Of a stretch of DNA of 64,000 bases, positions 50,614-60,891 are shown one piece after another. Under the pieces are notes generated by a model. That model ran no database searches. It had not been told where the DNA came from and saw only the letters and a program-made list of their open reading frames with translations. This DNA comes from Leisingera aquimarina DSM 24565 (GTDB taxonomy: Bacteria; Pseudomonadota; Alphaproteobacteria; Rhodobacterales; Rhodobacteraceae): contig NZ_AXBE01000011.1 in NCBI RefSeq assembly GCF_000473165.1, positions 62,001 to 126,000 on the forward strand, in the 5' to 3' direction. Every line of letters begins with the position of its first letter. Position 1 is the stretch's first letter. The translations under genes and the position numbers were made by a program.

Positions 50614-52356
50614 TCAGGCGACATGTTCTGTGGTGTCGGTATCAGGCGATATTGTCAGTTCCATGATCGCCGCATGTTGGGACAGAAACACGTCCCCGGA
50701 AAGCTCACCCAAAAAATGCGATCTTTCCAGGCGATCCATGACCGGTCCCTTGACCTCTGACAGGTGCATTTTCGTTTCCATCTCACCCAATCGCGCGTTG
50801 ATTGCATCAAGCGAGTGAAGCGCACTCATATCAATCTCGTTGACAGCAGAGCATTGCAGAATGACGTGCCGCACCGCCTTGTCCCGTGCCACCCGGTCGA
50901 GGATGTAGTCTTCGAGAAACCGGGCATTGGCGAAGAAAAGGCTTTCGTCCACACGCAGAGTGACGACCCGGGGATCGGTTTCGACCTTGTGACGGTGGAT
51001 GTTGCGGAAGTGTTCACTCCCTGCGATCCGTCCGACCTCAGCAATGTGCGGCCGGGACATCTTGAACAAATAGAGCAATACCGAGATTGCGACGCCGCTG
51101 GACACGCCGAGTTCGACGCCAAAAGCCAACGTGATTGCGATGGTCGCGGCGATCGCGATGAAGTCGGCCCTGGAATACCTCCAGGCGCGACACAGTACTC
51201 CGAGGTCGACAAGGCTGAGAACGGCGACGATGATCGTCGCGGCCAGCGTGGCCTTGGGCAGAAAGTGGATCAGCGGGGTCAGGGCGAGTGCCGCGATGGC
51301 AAGTCCCATCGCCGTAAAGGCACCGGCAGCAGGGGTCCGGGCCCCGGCGTCGAAATTCACGACAGACCGCGAGAATCCACCGGTAACCGGAAAACCACCG
51401 GAAAAGGCAGCACCTAAATTGGCCGCCCCGAGCCCGATCAGTTCCTGATCCGGGCGTATCCGCTCGCGCTTTTTCGCGGCCAGGGTCTGAGCGACCGAAA
51501 TCGATTCCACGAAGCCGATAACGGAGATCAACAACGCGGGCAGAAGCAACTGCCCGATCAGTGTAGGCGAGACATCCGGCAGCGTCAGCGGCGGCAGGCT
51601 TTGCGGAACTTCGCCAACGATGGCGACACCACGCGCCGCCAGGTCGAACCCCCAGACGGCGAGGGTTGTGGCGACCACGGCGGTGACGGGACCAGCCTTG
51701 GTAATCGTGGCGGCCAATCGTGGCCCAAGACCCATCTTGCGCAATACAGGCTTCAGCCCCTTGCGTACCCAGAACAGGTATGCGGTTGCGGAAACACCGA
51801 CGACAAGCGTGATCGGATTTGTCTCTCGAAGATTCGCAAACAGGCTGTGCAGCAACTCGATCAGCGTATGTCCGCCGCCCCCGATGCCAAGTATATGGCG
51901 CAGCTGGCTGACGGCGATGATGATGGCGGACGCAGTGATGAAACCGGCAATGACTGGATGCGACAGGAAATTTGCGAGGAACCCCAGCCGAAACACCCCC
52001 ATCACCAGCAGAATGACACCGGACAGAGCTGCAAGTATCAGCGCCGCGGCGGCATAGCCCATCGTCCCCTGATTGGCGATCTGGCCAAGTGCGGCGGCCG
52101 TCATCAGCGACACGACCGCGACAGGACCGACGGCCAGCGCCCGGCTGGTGCCAAAAACGGCATAAAGCATGATCGGCGCGATCGAGGCGTAGAGACCAGC
52201 CTCGGGCGGCATCCCGGCCAGAAGCGCGTAGGCCAAGGATTGCGGGATCAGCATGATCGTCACGATGACCGCCGCGATCAGATCGTCCGAAAGCGCGCCT
52301 CGGTCGTATCTACGGCCCCAGTCAAGGATCGGAAAATATCGCGAAATGACTTGCAT
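50614..52356 (-). CDS. SulP-family anion transporter with STAS domain
   Basis: The 580-residue protein starts MQVISRYFPILDWGRRYDRG. Ten or more helices form the transport domain with the SulP signature (LIPQSLAYALLAGMPPEAGLYAS near residue 38), and the C-terminal STAS domain (from about 440) includes VILQCSAVNEIDMSALHSLD. Family members move sulfate, bicarbonate or other anions. Next to a persulfide-dioxygenase-like gene, sulfate or sulfite is a reasonable guess. Confidence 0.92.
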   Translation of the reverse strand: MQVISRYFPILDWGRRYDRGALSDDLIAAVIVTIMLIPQSLAYALLAGMPPEAGLYASIAPIMLYAVFGTSRALAVGPVAVVSLMTAAALGQIANQGTMGYAAAALILAALSGVILLVMGVFRLGFLANFLSHPVIAGFITASAIIIAVSQLRHILGIGGGGHTLIELLHSLFANLRETNPITLVVGVSATAYLFWVRKGLKPVLRKMGLGPRLAATITKAGPVTAVVATTLAVWGFDLAARGVAIVGEVPQSLPPLTLPDVSPTLIGQLLLPALLISVIGFVESISVAQTLAAKKRERIRPDQELIGLGAANLGAAFSGGFPVTGGFSRSVVNFDAGARTPAAGAFTAMGLAIAALALTPLIHFLPKATLAATIIVAVLSLVDLGVLCRAWRYSRADFIAIAATIAITLAFGVELGVSSGVAISVLLYLFKMSRPHIAEVGRIAGSEHFRNIHRHKVETDPRVVTLRVDESLFFANARFLEDYILDRVARDKAVRHVILQCSAVNEIDMSALHSLDAINARLGEMETKMHLSEVKGPVMDRLERSHFLGELSGDVFLSQHAAIMELTISPDTDTTEHVA

Positions 52357-52448
52357 TGTCGAAAGCCTTGCTGAGGGGCACAGCGCGGCGCGAAACGACG
52401 CCCATGCGTGGTGCGAATGTCGTAATTGATTTGCGGGGTCCGCTGGTG

Positions 52449-53330
52449 TCAAAGGCGGTTCAGGGGCACCTTGAGCATCGGGTTTCCATCCGCGTCCGCC
52501 GGCACTTCGCCCGCGCGCATGTTCACCTGGAGCGAGGGAATAATAAGCCTCGGCATGCCAAGTTGCGCATCCCGTTCGCTACGGAAACGCACGAAATCTT
52601 CGCGGGTCTTGCTGCCGCCCACATGGATGTTGTGCGCCTTTTGGTCGGCCACGGTGGTTTCCCACGCGATATCGCGGCCAGCCGGGCCGTAATCGTGGCA
52701 CATGAACAGCCGCAGTTCGTCCGGCAAGGCCAGCACTTTCTGAATACTGTCGTAAAGCGCACCGGCATCCCCGCCCGGAAAATCGGCCCGGGCCGAGCCG
52801 CCGTCAGGCATGAACAAAGTGTCGCCGACAAATGCCGCGTTACCCATCACATGCACCATGCAGGCGGGGGTATGGCCGGGCGTGTACATCGCAAAGACCT
52901 GCATTTCGCCGACGCCGTAGGTGTCGCCATCCTTGAACAGGGCGTCGAATTGGCTGCCATCGCGCTGGAACTCAGTACCTTCGTTGAAGACTTTTCCGAA
53001 TGTCTCCTGAACCATAATGATCTTGTCGCCGACGCCGATCCTGCCGCCCAGTCTCTGCTGAATATAGGGCGCGGCACTCAAGTGATCTGCGTGAACATGC
53101 GTCTCGATAATCCAGTCGAGCGTCAGGCCGCGCCGCTCGATCTCTGAGATCATGGCATCGGCGTGATCATAGGTGATACGCCCTGCTGCGTAGTCAAGAT
53201 CCATGACGCTGTCGACGATGGCGCAATGATCGGATGCCGGGTCCTTCACGATATAGCTGATCGTGTTGGAGTCCGGATCGAAATGCGCCGAGACGTCAGG
53301 CTTGATCGACAGGTCAATGGGATAGGTCAT
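52449..53330 (-). CDS. Metallo-beta-lactamase fold persulfide dioxygenase-like enzyme
   Basis: The 293-residue protein carries the MBL metal motif THVHADHLS (about 87-95), GHTPACMVHV, GDTLF and CHDYGP. ETHE1/Blh-type persulfide dioxygenases of this length oxidise glutathione persulfide to sulfite. Start 53330 is chosen (MTYPIDLSIKPDV) behind AAAGGAA. Together with the rhodanese at 62281 and the SulP gene it suggests sulfane-sulfur disposal. Confidence 0.82.
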   Translation of the reverse strand: MTYPIDLSIKPDVSAHFDPDSNTISYIVKDPASDHCAIVDSVMDLDYAAGRITYDHADAMISEIERRGLTLDWIIETHVHADHLSAAPYIQQRLGGRIGVGDKIIMVQETFGKVFNEGTEFQRDGSQFDALFKDGDTYGVGEMQVFAMYTPGHTPACMVHVMGNAAFVGDTLFMPDGGSARADFPGGDAGALYDSIQKVLALPDELRLFMCHDYGPAGRDIAWETTVADQKAHNIHVGGSKTREDFVRFRSERDAQLGMPRLIIPSLQVNMRAGEVPADADGNPMLKVPLNRL

Positions 53331-53381
53331 GTGCATTCCTTTGCCCGGGCATCCGTCTGGCACATCCGGGGTCTTGCGTGT

Positions 53382-54119
53382 CTAGTGCGTGAGGACCTGT
53401 TCCAGGAACGTCCGGGTCCGCTCGCTCTTGGGCGCGGTAAAGAACGTCTCAGGATCGGCTTCTTCGATGATTTCACCGGCATCCATGAACAGGACGCGGT
53501 CCGCGACCTTGCGGGCAAACCCCATCTCATGGGTGACGCAGATCATCGTCATGCCTTCTTCGGCCAGCGTGACCATCACGTCCAGCACCTCGCCGATCAT
53601 TTCCGGGTCAAGCGCAGAGGTTGGTTCGTCAAACAACAGGATCTCGGGCTTCATACAGAGCGCGCGGGCAATCGCCACACGCTGTTGCTGGCCGCCGGAA
53701 AGCTGCCCGGGGTACTTTTGCGCCTGGTTGCCGATCTGCACCTTGTTGAGGAACTGCATGGCCATCTCTTCCGCTTCCGCCTGCGGTGTCTTGCGGGCCA
53801 GCATCGGGGCCAAAGTGCAGTTTTCCAGAATGCTCAGGTGCGGAAAGAGATTGAAATGCTGGAAGCACATGCCGACCTCGCGGCGCATTTCCTCGATGTT
53901 GGGCGCGTCAGCGTTGATGGGTTCGCCGTTGATCAGGATCTCACCGGACTGGTGTTCTTCCAATTGGTTGATCGTGCGGATCATCGTGGATTTGCCAGAG
54001 CCCGACGGTCCGCAGACAACGATTTTCTCACCTTTGGCGACCGAAAGGTTCACGTCCTTCAGGGCGTGGTATTCACCATAGAATTTGTTGACGTTTCGCA
54101 TCTCGACTGCTGCGGTCAT
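53382..54119 (-). CDS. Polar amino-acid ABC transporter ATP-binding protein (GlnQ/AapP-like)
   Basis: The 245-residue ATPase has Walker [10 protein letters not shown], the Q-loop in [10 protein letters not shown], signature [15 protein letters not shown] and Walker [14 protein letters not shown]. Family resemblance is to HisP/GlnQ/AapP. No permease or binding protein is present next to it in this window, so it is an orphan or its partners were lost. A GGAGAATC sits before the start. Confidence 0.92.
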   Translation of the reverse strand: MTAAVEMRNVNKFYGEYHALKDVNLSVAKGEKIVVCGPSGSGKSTMIRTINQLEEHQSGEILINGEPINADAPNIEEMRREVGMCFQHFNLFPHLSILENCTLAPMLARKTPQAEAEEMAMQFLNKVQIGNQAQKYPGQLSGGQQQRVAIARALCMKPEILLFDEPTSALDPEMIGEVLDVMVTLAEEGMTMICVTHEMGFARKVADRVLFMDAGEIIEEADPETFFTAPKSERTRTFLEQVLTH

Positions 54120-54131
54120 TGGGATTCTCCT

Positions 54132-54482
54132 TCAGTTGCCATGCTTTTCAGCGGCGGTGACGATGATCTCGACCTTGAGCGTATCGCGGGCCAGCCTTGC
54201 CTCGCCGCAGGCGCGGGCCGGGGCGTGGCCCGACGGCACCCAGGCATCCCAGACGGCGTTCATCTCGGCAAAATACGCCATGTCGGACAGCCAGATGATG
54301 GCTTGCAGGATGTGGGTGCGGTCGGAACCGGCCTCGTCCAACAGCGCATCGACCCGCGACAGGCAATCTTCGGTCTGTTCGGTTACGCTTTCGCCCGCCC
54401 CGACCTGACCACAAAGATAGATCGTGCCGTTGTGCTTGACGATCTTGCTCATCCTGTCGCCGGTGTGAATGCGTCCGATCAT
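54132..54482 (-). CDS. RidA-family enamine/imine deaminase
   Basis: The 116-residue protein starts [19 protein letters not shown] and continues [35 protein letters not shown] and [16 protein letters not shown], which includes the conserved Arg of RidA. Such enzymes hydrolyse reactive 2-aminoacrylate/imines. They overlap with amine or amino-acid oxidation genes. It overlaps the acyl-CoA synthetase by 4 bases. Confidence 0.9.
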   Translation of the reverse strand: MIGRIHTGDRMSKIVKHNGTIYLCGQVGAGESVTEQTEDCLSRVDALLDEAGSDRTHILQAIIWLSDMAYFAEMNAVWDAWVPSGHAPARACGEARLARDTLKVEIIVTAAEKHGN

Positions 54483-56392
54483 GCGGGTCGTCCGATCATG
54501 TTGCGAGCCTTAAGCGCGGTGGAAATCTCTTCAAGAATGGCCGGATCGTCGATTGCAGCGGGCATTTTGAAACGCGCGCCATCGGCAATTTTCTGCACTG
54601 TACCCCGTAGCACCTTGCCGGAGCGGGTCTTGGGCAGACGTTTGACCTCGATCGCGTGTTTGAATGCGGCAACAGCTCCAATTTTGGCACGGACCAGTTG
54701 CACCAACTCGCGTTCCAGCTCGCTCTCATCGCGATTGGCGCCGTTGTTGGTCACGAACAGCCCCAGCGGCATCTGCCCCTTGAGCGCGTCCGCCTTGCCC
54801 ACGACAGCACATTCGGCAATGTCCGGATGGCTCCCGATCACCTCTTCCATCGCGCCGGTCGACAGGCGGTGCCCGGCAACATTGATGATGTCGTCAGTGC
54901 GGGCCATGATGAAGACATAGCCGTCCTCATCGATCATCCCGGCATCCGAAGTCGCGTAGTAGCCCGGATATTCGGCCATATAGGACGAAATGAACCGCTC
55001 CGGTGCGTTCCACAACGTCGAAAAGCCCGAGGGCGGCAAGGGCAGCTTGCACACAATGTTGCCCAGCGTGCCCGGAGGCACCGCATTGCCCTCGTCGTCC
55101 AGCACCTGAATGTCATAGCCCGGCATCGGCTTGCCCGGAGAGCCCAGCTTGACCGGAAAGGCGCCCAGCCCCACCGGGTTGCCCGACATCGCCCAACCGG
55201 TTTCGGTCTGCCACCAGTGGTCGATCACCGGGCGGTCCAATTTGTCTTGCGCCCATTCGATTGTCGCCGGGTCCGAGCGTTCGCCGGCCAGAAACAGCGT
55301 GCGGAATTTGCTAAGGTCATATTCCGCGATCTGGCTGCCCTTCGGGTCCTCTTTCTTAATGGCGCGAAACGCCGTTGGCGCGGTGAAGAGCGCCGCGACC
55401 CCGTGATCCTGAATGACGCGCCAGAACGTGCCTGCATCGGGCGTGCCGACCGGCTTGCCCTCAAAGACAACCGTCGCCGCTCCGTGCAACAGCGGCCCGT
55501 AGCAGATATAGGAATGACCCACGACCCAGCCCACATCCGAGGCCGCCCAGAAGACCTCTCCGGGTTTGACGCCGTAGTGATGCTCCATTGTCCATTTCAA
55601 CGCCACCATATGCCCGCCGTTGTCGCGCACGACGCCCTTGGGCTGGCCAGTGGTACCGGAGGTGTAGAGGATATAAAGCGGATCGGTCGCATCGACCGGC
55701 ACGCATTCGGTTCCTTCACCCTTTGCCAGAGCGGCCTCGACGGAATGCGCATAGTCCACATCGCGCCCGGCTGTCAGATCGCAGGTCTGGGTGTCACGTT
55801 GCAGGATCACGCAATGATCGGGCTTGTTTTCAGCCAGTTCGATGGCCTCGTCCAGCAGCGGTTTGTAGGCGATCACCCGCCCCGGTTCGATCCCGCAGGA
55901 CGCCGAAATCACCACCTTGGGCGCGGCATCGTCGATCCGCGTCGCCAGTTCCAGCGGGGCGAAGCCGCCGAAAACGACGGAGTGGATCGCGCCAAGCCGC
56001 GCGCAGGCAAGCATGGCGAAAACCGCCTGCGGAACCATCGGCATGTAGATCACCACCCGGTCGCCTTTGACCACCCCCAGACCGCGCAGAACGGCCGCCA
56101 GCGCGCTGACCTGATCCTGAAGCTCGCCGAATGTGTAGCGCGCAACCTGCCCGGTGACCGGACTATCGTAGATAACCGCTAGACGGTCACCGTGCCCCGC
56201 CAGAACATGCCGGTCGACGCAGTTGTAGCAGGTGTTGCAGGTCGCCCCGTCGAACCAGCGGCCATAGACACCGCTGTCGGGGTTAAAGGCAGATGTGGCG
56301 GGCGTGAACCAGTCGATCTGTTCCGCGGCCTGCTGCCAAAACCCAACCGGGTCGTCTTGCCAACGGGCGTATGTTTCAGCGTATCGGGACAT
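54479..56392 (-). CDS. prpE: Propionyl/acyl-CoA synthetase (PrpE-like)
   Basis: The 637-residue protein starts [19 protein letters not shown]. Seen are the PrpE-type [11 protein letters not shown], the adenylate-forming P-loop [11 protein letters not shown], the A8 segment ([18 protein letters not shown]) and the catalytic Lys in [10 protein letters not shown]. Length and YNCVDRH motif favour propionyl-CoA over acetyl-CoA synthetase. The product would be a short acid released by the upstream catabolic enzymes. Confidence 0.88.
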   Translation of the reverse strand: MSRYAETYARWQDDPVGFWQQAAEQIDWFTPATSAFNPDSGVYGRWFDGATCNTCYNCVDRHVLAGHGDRLAVIYDSPVTGQVARYTFGELQDQVSALAAVLRGLGVVKGDRVVIYMPMVPQAVFAMLACARLGAIHSVVFGGFAPLELATRIDDAAPKVVISASCGIEPGRVIAYKPLLDEAIELAENKPDHCVILQRDTQTCDLTAGRDVDYAHSVEAALAKGEGTECVPVDATDPLYILYTSGTTGQPKGVVRDNGGHMVALKWTMEHHYGVKPGEVFWAASDVGWVVGHSYICYGPLLHGAATVVFEGKPVGTPDAGTFWRVIQDHGVAALFTAPTAFRAIKKEDPKGSQIAEYDLSKFRTLFLAGERSDPATIEWAQDKLDRPVIDHWWQTETGWAMSGNPVGLGAFPVKLGSPGKPMPGYDIQVLDDEGNAVPPGTLGNIVCKLPLPPSGFSTLWNAPERFISSYMAEYPGYYATSDAGMIDEDGYVFIMARTDDIINVAGHRLSTGAMEEVIGSHPDIAECAVVGKADALKGQMPLGLFVTNNGANRDESELERELVQLVRAKIGAVAAFKHAIEVKRLPKTRSGKVLRGTVQKIADGARFKMPAAIDDPAILEEISTALKARNMIGRPA

Positions 56393-56403
56393 TTTTTGTA
56401 ACC

Positions 56404-57153
56404 TCAGCAGGTATAATTGAGGCCTAGACGGCCGCCGTCGACATAGATGGTCTCGCCGGTGATATAGCTGGCCTTTTTCGAGCACAGGAATGCCACTACG
56501 TCGCCGATCTCGCGCGCCTCGCCAGCGCGTCCAATTGGGGTGCGCGACATGGCGGCCTTGAATGCCTCGGCATTGGCATTTACCCCCGCCATCATTTCGG
56601 TGTCGATGGAACCGGGGCCGACTGCGTTCACGCGAATGTTGTTCTTGGCCAGCGCCAGTGCCGCCACCTTGGTCAGCTGCATCACGCCGCCCTTGGAGGC
56701 GCAGTAGGCCGGGATCGCGGGGATCGCGACCTGTGCATTGATCGAGGACATGTTGACGATGGCGCCTTCGATCTTGTTTTCGACCATCACACGGGCCGCC
56801 AGTTGCGTCGCGACAAAGACGCCGCGCAGATTGATGTCGATCACCCGCTCGAAGCTTTCCAGCTTGTATGTGAGAAAGTCACCGGGCATGGCGACGCCTG
56901 CATTGTTGACCAGCGCATGCAGCGGGCCGTGATCGGCCGCGATTTGCGCGAACATCGCCTCGATCTGTGCGACGTCGCCCATATCGCAGGCAATCGCGGC
57001 TTTGGCACCGAGCGTCGTGCCGGCGGCGGCCACGCCTTCGGCGTTGATGTCGGACAGGATGACGTCATAGCCATCTTCGGCCAGAGCTTCGGCGCAGGCA
57101 TAGCCGATGCCCTGGGCCGCGCCGGTGATTAGCGCGAGTGGTTTCTGTGTCAT
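56404..57153 (-). CDS. Short-chain dehydrogenase/reductase
   Basis: The 249-residue protein has the NAD(P) motif TGAAQGIGYA, NNAGVAMPG, the catalytic Ser in NMSSINAQVAIP, and YCASKGG, followed by PGSIDTEMMAG. ATG 57153 is preferred over TTG 57168 because it matches the usual N-terminus. It probably oxidises or reduces a carbonyl/alcohol intermediate. Between the hydantoinase and acyl-CoA synthetase genes. Confidence 0.9.
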   Translation of the reverse strand: MTQKPLALITGAAQGIGYACAEALAEDGYDVILSDINAEGVAAAGTTLGAKAAIACDMGDVAQIEAMFAQIAADHGPLHALVNNAGVAMPGDFLTYKLESFERVIDINLRGVFVATQLAARVMVENKIEGAIVNMSSINAQVAIPAIPAYCASKGGVMQLTKVAALALAKNNIRVNAVGPGSIDTEMMAGVNANAEAFKAAMSRTPIGRAGEAREIGDVVAFLCSKKASYITGETIYVDGGRLGLNYTC

Positions 57154-57157
57154 GGTG

Positions 57158-58804
57158 TTATTCCCCAAATCCGTAATCTTGTTTCGCTTGTTCAGGCGTG
57201 ATCAGCCCGGCGCGGAGGTCATTGTCGAGGTCGTCGCGGTCGCGGTCGCCGGGCGCACCGTATCCGCCACCGCCGGGCAAGCTCAGTTTCAGGCGCTGGC
57301 CGTTCCTGACCAGTTGGCGGCCCTTGCTGCGCAGCTTGGTCCCGTCGGCCAGTTCCACACGACCGGCTGCACCGGCAGCGCCTCCGTCGCGGCCGCGTGC
57401 GGGGTTTTCGACCCGGTCGAACATGGCGTTGAAGAAGAAGTCATAGCCTTCGCGCGGTTCGATCTCGATGGTCTGGCCCAGACCGCCGCGCAAGGCGCCG
57501 GCCCCGCCCGAGCCTTCACGCAGGTCCTTGCGCCAGACGGTGATCGGGCCGACGTGCTCGGTAGCTTCGACGCTCATGGTGGAGACGCCGGACGGGAACG
57601 CCGTCGCCGACAGGCCATCAAATTCAGGCCGAGCGCCGGTGCCGCCGGAGTTGAACATCAGCACCTCGCGGTTCGGCAACCCGCTGTCGGGGTCGCTGGC
57701 GCGGGCGGAAATCTGGATGTTCCACAGCGCACTTGCGCCTTCCGCAGGAACGGTATTCGGCAGTGCCTGATGCAATGCGCCCAGCACCACATCCGGCACA
57801 AGGTGTCCCAGAACGTGGCGCACTGAGACCGGCGCCGGACGCTTCGCCGCGAGGATACAGCCCTCGGGAGCGGTGATCTCGAACGGTTCCAGAGAACCGG
57901 TGTTGTTGGGCACCTGAGGCGCAACCGCGCATTTCAGACCGTAGCAGGCGTAGGCGCGAGTATAGACTTCGGGCACGTTGACGCCAAACCGGCTCATGCC
58001 CGACGTTCCGTCGAAATCAGCACGGAGCCTGTCGCCCTCAACGTCGAGCCTGACCACCATTGTTACCGGATCGTCATAGCCGTCCACCTGCATGGTGTGG
58101 CAGAAGGTGCCATCCGGAACTTTCGCGATGGCCTCGTGTGTCGCCTTGCGGCTGGTTTCGATGATGAAATCCGACAGGCCATCAAGGTCGGCAATCCCGA
58201 ACTCACTCATCATCACCTGCAAACGCCGGTCGCCGGCCTCGTTGCAGGCCGCCAGCGAATACATGTCGCCGACCACCTGATCAGGCTCCCGCACGTTGGC
58301 CCGCACAAGACGGATCAAGTCGCGGGCAACTTCGCCGCGCTCGGCGAACTTCATGATCGGGATCAGCAGGCCCTCCTCGAAAACCTCGTTGCCATCGGGG
58401 CCGAAACCACGCCCGCCGATATCGACCACATGCGCCGTGCAGGCGAAGAACCCAATATGCTGGCCGCCGCGGAAGGCGGGCGAGACGACGGTTATGTCGT
58501 GCAGATGGCCAGTGCCCAGCCAGGGATCGTTGGTGATGAATACATCGCCTTCAAAGATGTTCTGCGGCCCGATTTCGCGCACAAAATGGGTGACGCTTTC
58601 GGCCATGGCATTCACATGGCCGGGGGTGCCGGTGACGGCCTGCGCCATCATCCGTCCCTGCCGGTCGAACAACCCGGCGGACAGGTCGCCTGCCTCGCGC
58701 ACCGAGGTGGAAAACGCGGTTCGGATCAGCGTTGTTGCCTGCTCCTCGACCACCGCGATCAGGCGGTTCCACATGATCTGGTAGTCAATTGCTGTGGGGC
58801 TCAT
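57158..58804 (-). CDS. hyuB: Hydantoinase B/oxoprolinase-type subunit (HyuB)
   Basis: The 548-residue protein starts MSPTAIDYQIMWNRL and contains EEQATTLIRTAFSTSVREAGD, TGTPGHVNAMAES and GDVFITNDPWLGTGHLHDI, with the C-terminal GGGGYGAPGDRDRDDLDND typical of the family. Together with HyuA it forms an ATP-dependent enzyme opening N-heterocycles (N-methylhydantoinase, 5-oxoprolinase) or carboxylating ketones. It overlaps hyuA by 4 bases. Confidence 0.93.
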   Translation of the reverse strand: MSPTAIDYQIMWNRLIAVVEEQATTLIRTAFSTSVREAGDLSAGLFDRQGRMMAQAVTGTPGHVNAMAESVTHFVREIGPQNIFEGDVFITNDPWLGTGHLHDITVVSPAFRGGQHIGFFACTAHVVDIGGRGFGPDGNEVFEEGLLIPIMKFAERGEVARDLIRLVRANVREPDQVVGDMYSLAACNEAGDRRLQVMMSEFGIADLDGLSDFIIETSRKATHEAIAKVPDGTFCHTMQVDGYDDPVTMVVRLDVEGDRLRADFDGTSGMSRFGVNVPEVYTRAYACYGLKCAVAPQVPNNTGSLEPFEITAPEGCILAAKRPAPVSVRHVLGHLVPDVVLGALHQALPNTVPAEGASALWNIQISARASDPDSGLPNREVLMFNSGGTGARPEFDGLSATAFPSGVSTMSVEATEHVGPITVWRKDLREGSGGAGALRGGLGQTIEIEPREGYDFFFNAMFDRVENPARGRDGGAAGAAGRVELADGTKLRSKGRQLVRNGQRLKLSLPGGGGYGAPGDRDRDDLDNDLRAGLITPEQAKQDYGFGE

Positions 58805-60888
58805 GAGGCTTCTCCCTTACGGATAAGGCGTAGGCTTCCGTCGCCCTGGCCGACGGCCCGGTAGGCCGATGTGACGATGGTTGTGGTTTCGTTTTCGACA
58901 ATGACGGCGGGGCCGTCCACGGACTGGCCCGGCGTCATGTTACTGCGCTCGACTTCCCTTGCATCGACCGGTTTCCGAAGCGCGGCGTCAAAGAACTGAC
59001 GTGTGCGGTTCGGTGTAACCGCCGCGCCGCTGGCATGACGTGTGACCGGGGCGGTGTCGGGAAGAACCGACGCCACGACAAGCGACCAATTGGTGATCTC
59101 GATGCCGAGCCCCTCGATCACCCGGCCAAAGAGGGTGCGATATGCAGCCTCGAAGGCGGTCAGGATTTTGATCCGGTCGCTGTCTGCAAACGTCTGGTAT
59201 GGCAGCACAACGGGAATCTCCCAACCTTGCCCGGAATAGCGCATGAACGCCGTCAGACGGGTTGTTGTTTCGGCCTCCCCGGCACCGGCACTGACAAAGG
59301 CTGTCGCCTCCTCTTCAAGCTCAACCAGTGCGGCGTTCACCGCGCTCGCGTCAAACCCTTCGAGCCGCTGGAACAGGCCCCGCGTTGCCTCGTAGCTGAA
59401 CGGTGCTTTCAGAAAGCCAATGGCCGATCCGACCCCGGCACCCGGCGGGATGATCAACTCCTTGATGCCCAGCTTCTCACACAACCTGCAAGCATGCAGC
59501 GGCGCGCCGCCACCAAAGCCGATCATGGTGAAATGTTCGATGTCACGTCCGTTCTCGACAGTATGCACCCGCGCGGCATTGGCCATGTTCTCGTCAACCA
59601 TCTCGGTGACACCAAAGGCCGCATCGGACGCGCTCATGTCGAGGTGCGAGGCCAGTTTTGCCGTAACGGCGGTTTCCGACGCCTCTGTCGTCAATGGAAT
59701 TGCACCACCCGCAAAATTGTCGGGATCAAGGCGCCCCAGCAGCAGGTTGGCATCGGTCACGGTCGGCTCTTCGCCGCCACGGCCGTAGCACGCCGGGCCG
59801 GGTTCTGAGGCCGCCGAACGCGGTCCGACCTGAATGCGTCCCAGCGAGTCAATTGAGGCGATCGACCCACCTCCGGCACCGATTTCGACCATTTCGACAA
59901 CCGGGGTCGACACCGTCATGCCCGAGCCCTTCTTGAACCGGTAGGTGCGGGCAACCTCGAAGGTGTTGGCGGTCTTGGGTTCGCCGTCCTCGATTAGGCA
60001 GATCTTGGCGGTGGTGCCACCCATGTCAAACGACAGCACAGAGTCCAGCCCATGCCCGCGCGCGAAATCGGCCGCGAAAATGGCTCCGCCTGCCGGGCCG
60101 GATTCGAGCAGCCGGACGGGTTGTTCCGCCGCCACATCGACCGAGATCAGCCCGCCGCCGGAATGCAGCATAAACACCGGCGCATCCACGCCCGCGTCTT
60201 TCAGCCGGTCCACCAGACGGCCAAGGTAGTCGGCCACCTGCGGCTGCACATAGGCGTTTGCAATTACCGTATTGAAGCGCGGCAATTCGCGCATCTGGGG
60301 CGAAATGACTGAAGAGATCGAAATCGACAGATCAGGTGCTGCGGTCCGCAGCGCGTCGGCCATCTGTTTTTCGTGGGCGTCGTTGGCATAGGAATGCATC
60401 AGGCCGATTGCCACGGCCTCGAAATCCCCGGCCAGTACGGTCTGTACCATCCGGTCGACCTCGGCCGCGTCCAGCGGCATCAACACCTCGCCGCTTGGCC
60501 CCATGCGTTCATTCAGCGTGAAACGATGTTCGCGCGGCACCAGAGGTTTGGGCAGAGTCAGGTTCAGATCGTATTGTTCGAACCGGTTTTCCGAGCGCAT
60601 TTCGATGACATCGCGGAAGCCTTCGGTGGTGATGAATGCCAGCTTCGCCCCGCGCCGTTCGATCAGGGCGTTGGTCACCAGCGTGGTACCGTGGATCACC
60701 TGGCCAATTTCCGAAAGCGCCAGCCCAGCCTTTTCCGCGGCAATTCCGATGCCATCGAGAATGGCTTGCTCCGGCTGCGCATAATTCGTCAGTACTTTGC
60801 AGGTGGACAAGCCGCCCGTGTGCGAAAGTGCAACGTCAGTGAATGTGCCGCCGATATCAACGCCGATGCGGTTCATGGGAATGCTCAT
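58801..60888 (-). CDS. hyuA: Hydantoinase A/oxoprolinase-type subunit (HyuA)
   Basis: The 695-residue protein has the N-terminal nucleotide-binding motif GVDIGGTFTDVAL and the core region GGGLISVDVAAEQPVRLLES and SGPAGGAIFAAD, then GAGGGSIASID. It is the ATP-binding partner of HyuB. Substrate cannot be told from sequence; candidates are 5-oxoproline, hydantoins, caprolactam or acetone. Three bases separate it from the DAO gene. Confidence 0.93.
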   Translation of the reverse strand: MSIPMNRIGVDIGGTFTDVALSHTGGLSTCKVLTNYAQPEQAILDGIGIAAEKAGLALSEIGQVIHGTTLVTNALIERRGAKLAFITTEGFRDVIEMRSENRFEQYDLNLTLPKPLVPREHRFTLNERMGPSGEVLMPLDAAEVDRMVQTVLAGDFEAVAIGLMHSYANDAHEKQMADALRTAAPDLSISISSVISPQMRELPRFNTVIANAYVQPQVADYLGRLVDRLKDAGVDAPVFMLHSGGGLISVDVAAEQPVRLLESGPAGGAIFAADFARGHGLDSVLSFDMGGTTAKICLIEDGEPKTANTFEVARTYRFKKGSGMTVSTPVVEMVEIGAGGGSIASIDSLGRIQVGPRSAASEPGPACYGRGGEEPTVTDANLLLGRLDPDNFAGGAIPLTTEASETAVTAKLASHLDMSASDAAFGVTEMVDENMANAARVHTVENGRDIEHFTMIGFGGGAPLHACRLCEKLGIKELIIPPGAGVGSAIGFLKAPFSYEATRGLFQRLEGFDASAVNAALVELEEEATAFVSAGAGEAETTTRLTAFMRYSGQGWEIPVVLPYQTFADSDRIKILTAFEAAYRTLFGRVIEGLGIEITNWSLVVASVLPDTAPVTRHASGAAVTPNRTRQFFDAALRKPVDAREVERSNMTPGQSVDGPAVIVENETTTIVTSAYRAVGQGDGSLRLIRKGEAS

Positions 60889-60891
60889 AAG

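Noticed and set aside
53163..54920. Plus-strand open frame of 585 codons
   Set aside because: Antisense to the MBL, ABC ATPase and RidA genes; no domain.
54656..56182. Plus-strand open frame of 508 codons
   Set aside because: Antisense shadow of the PrpE-like synthetase.
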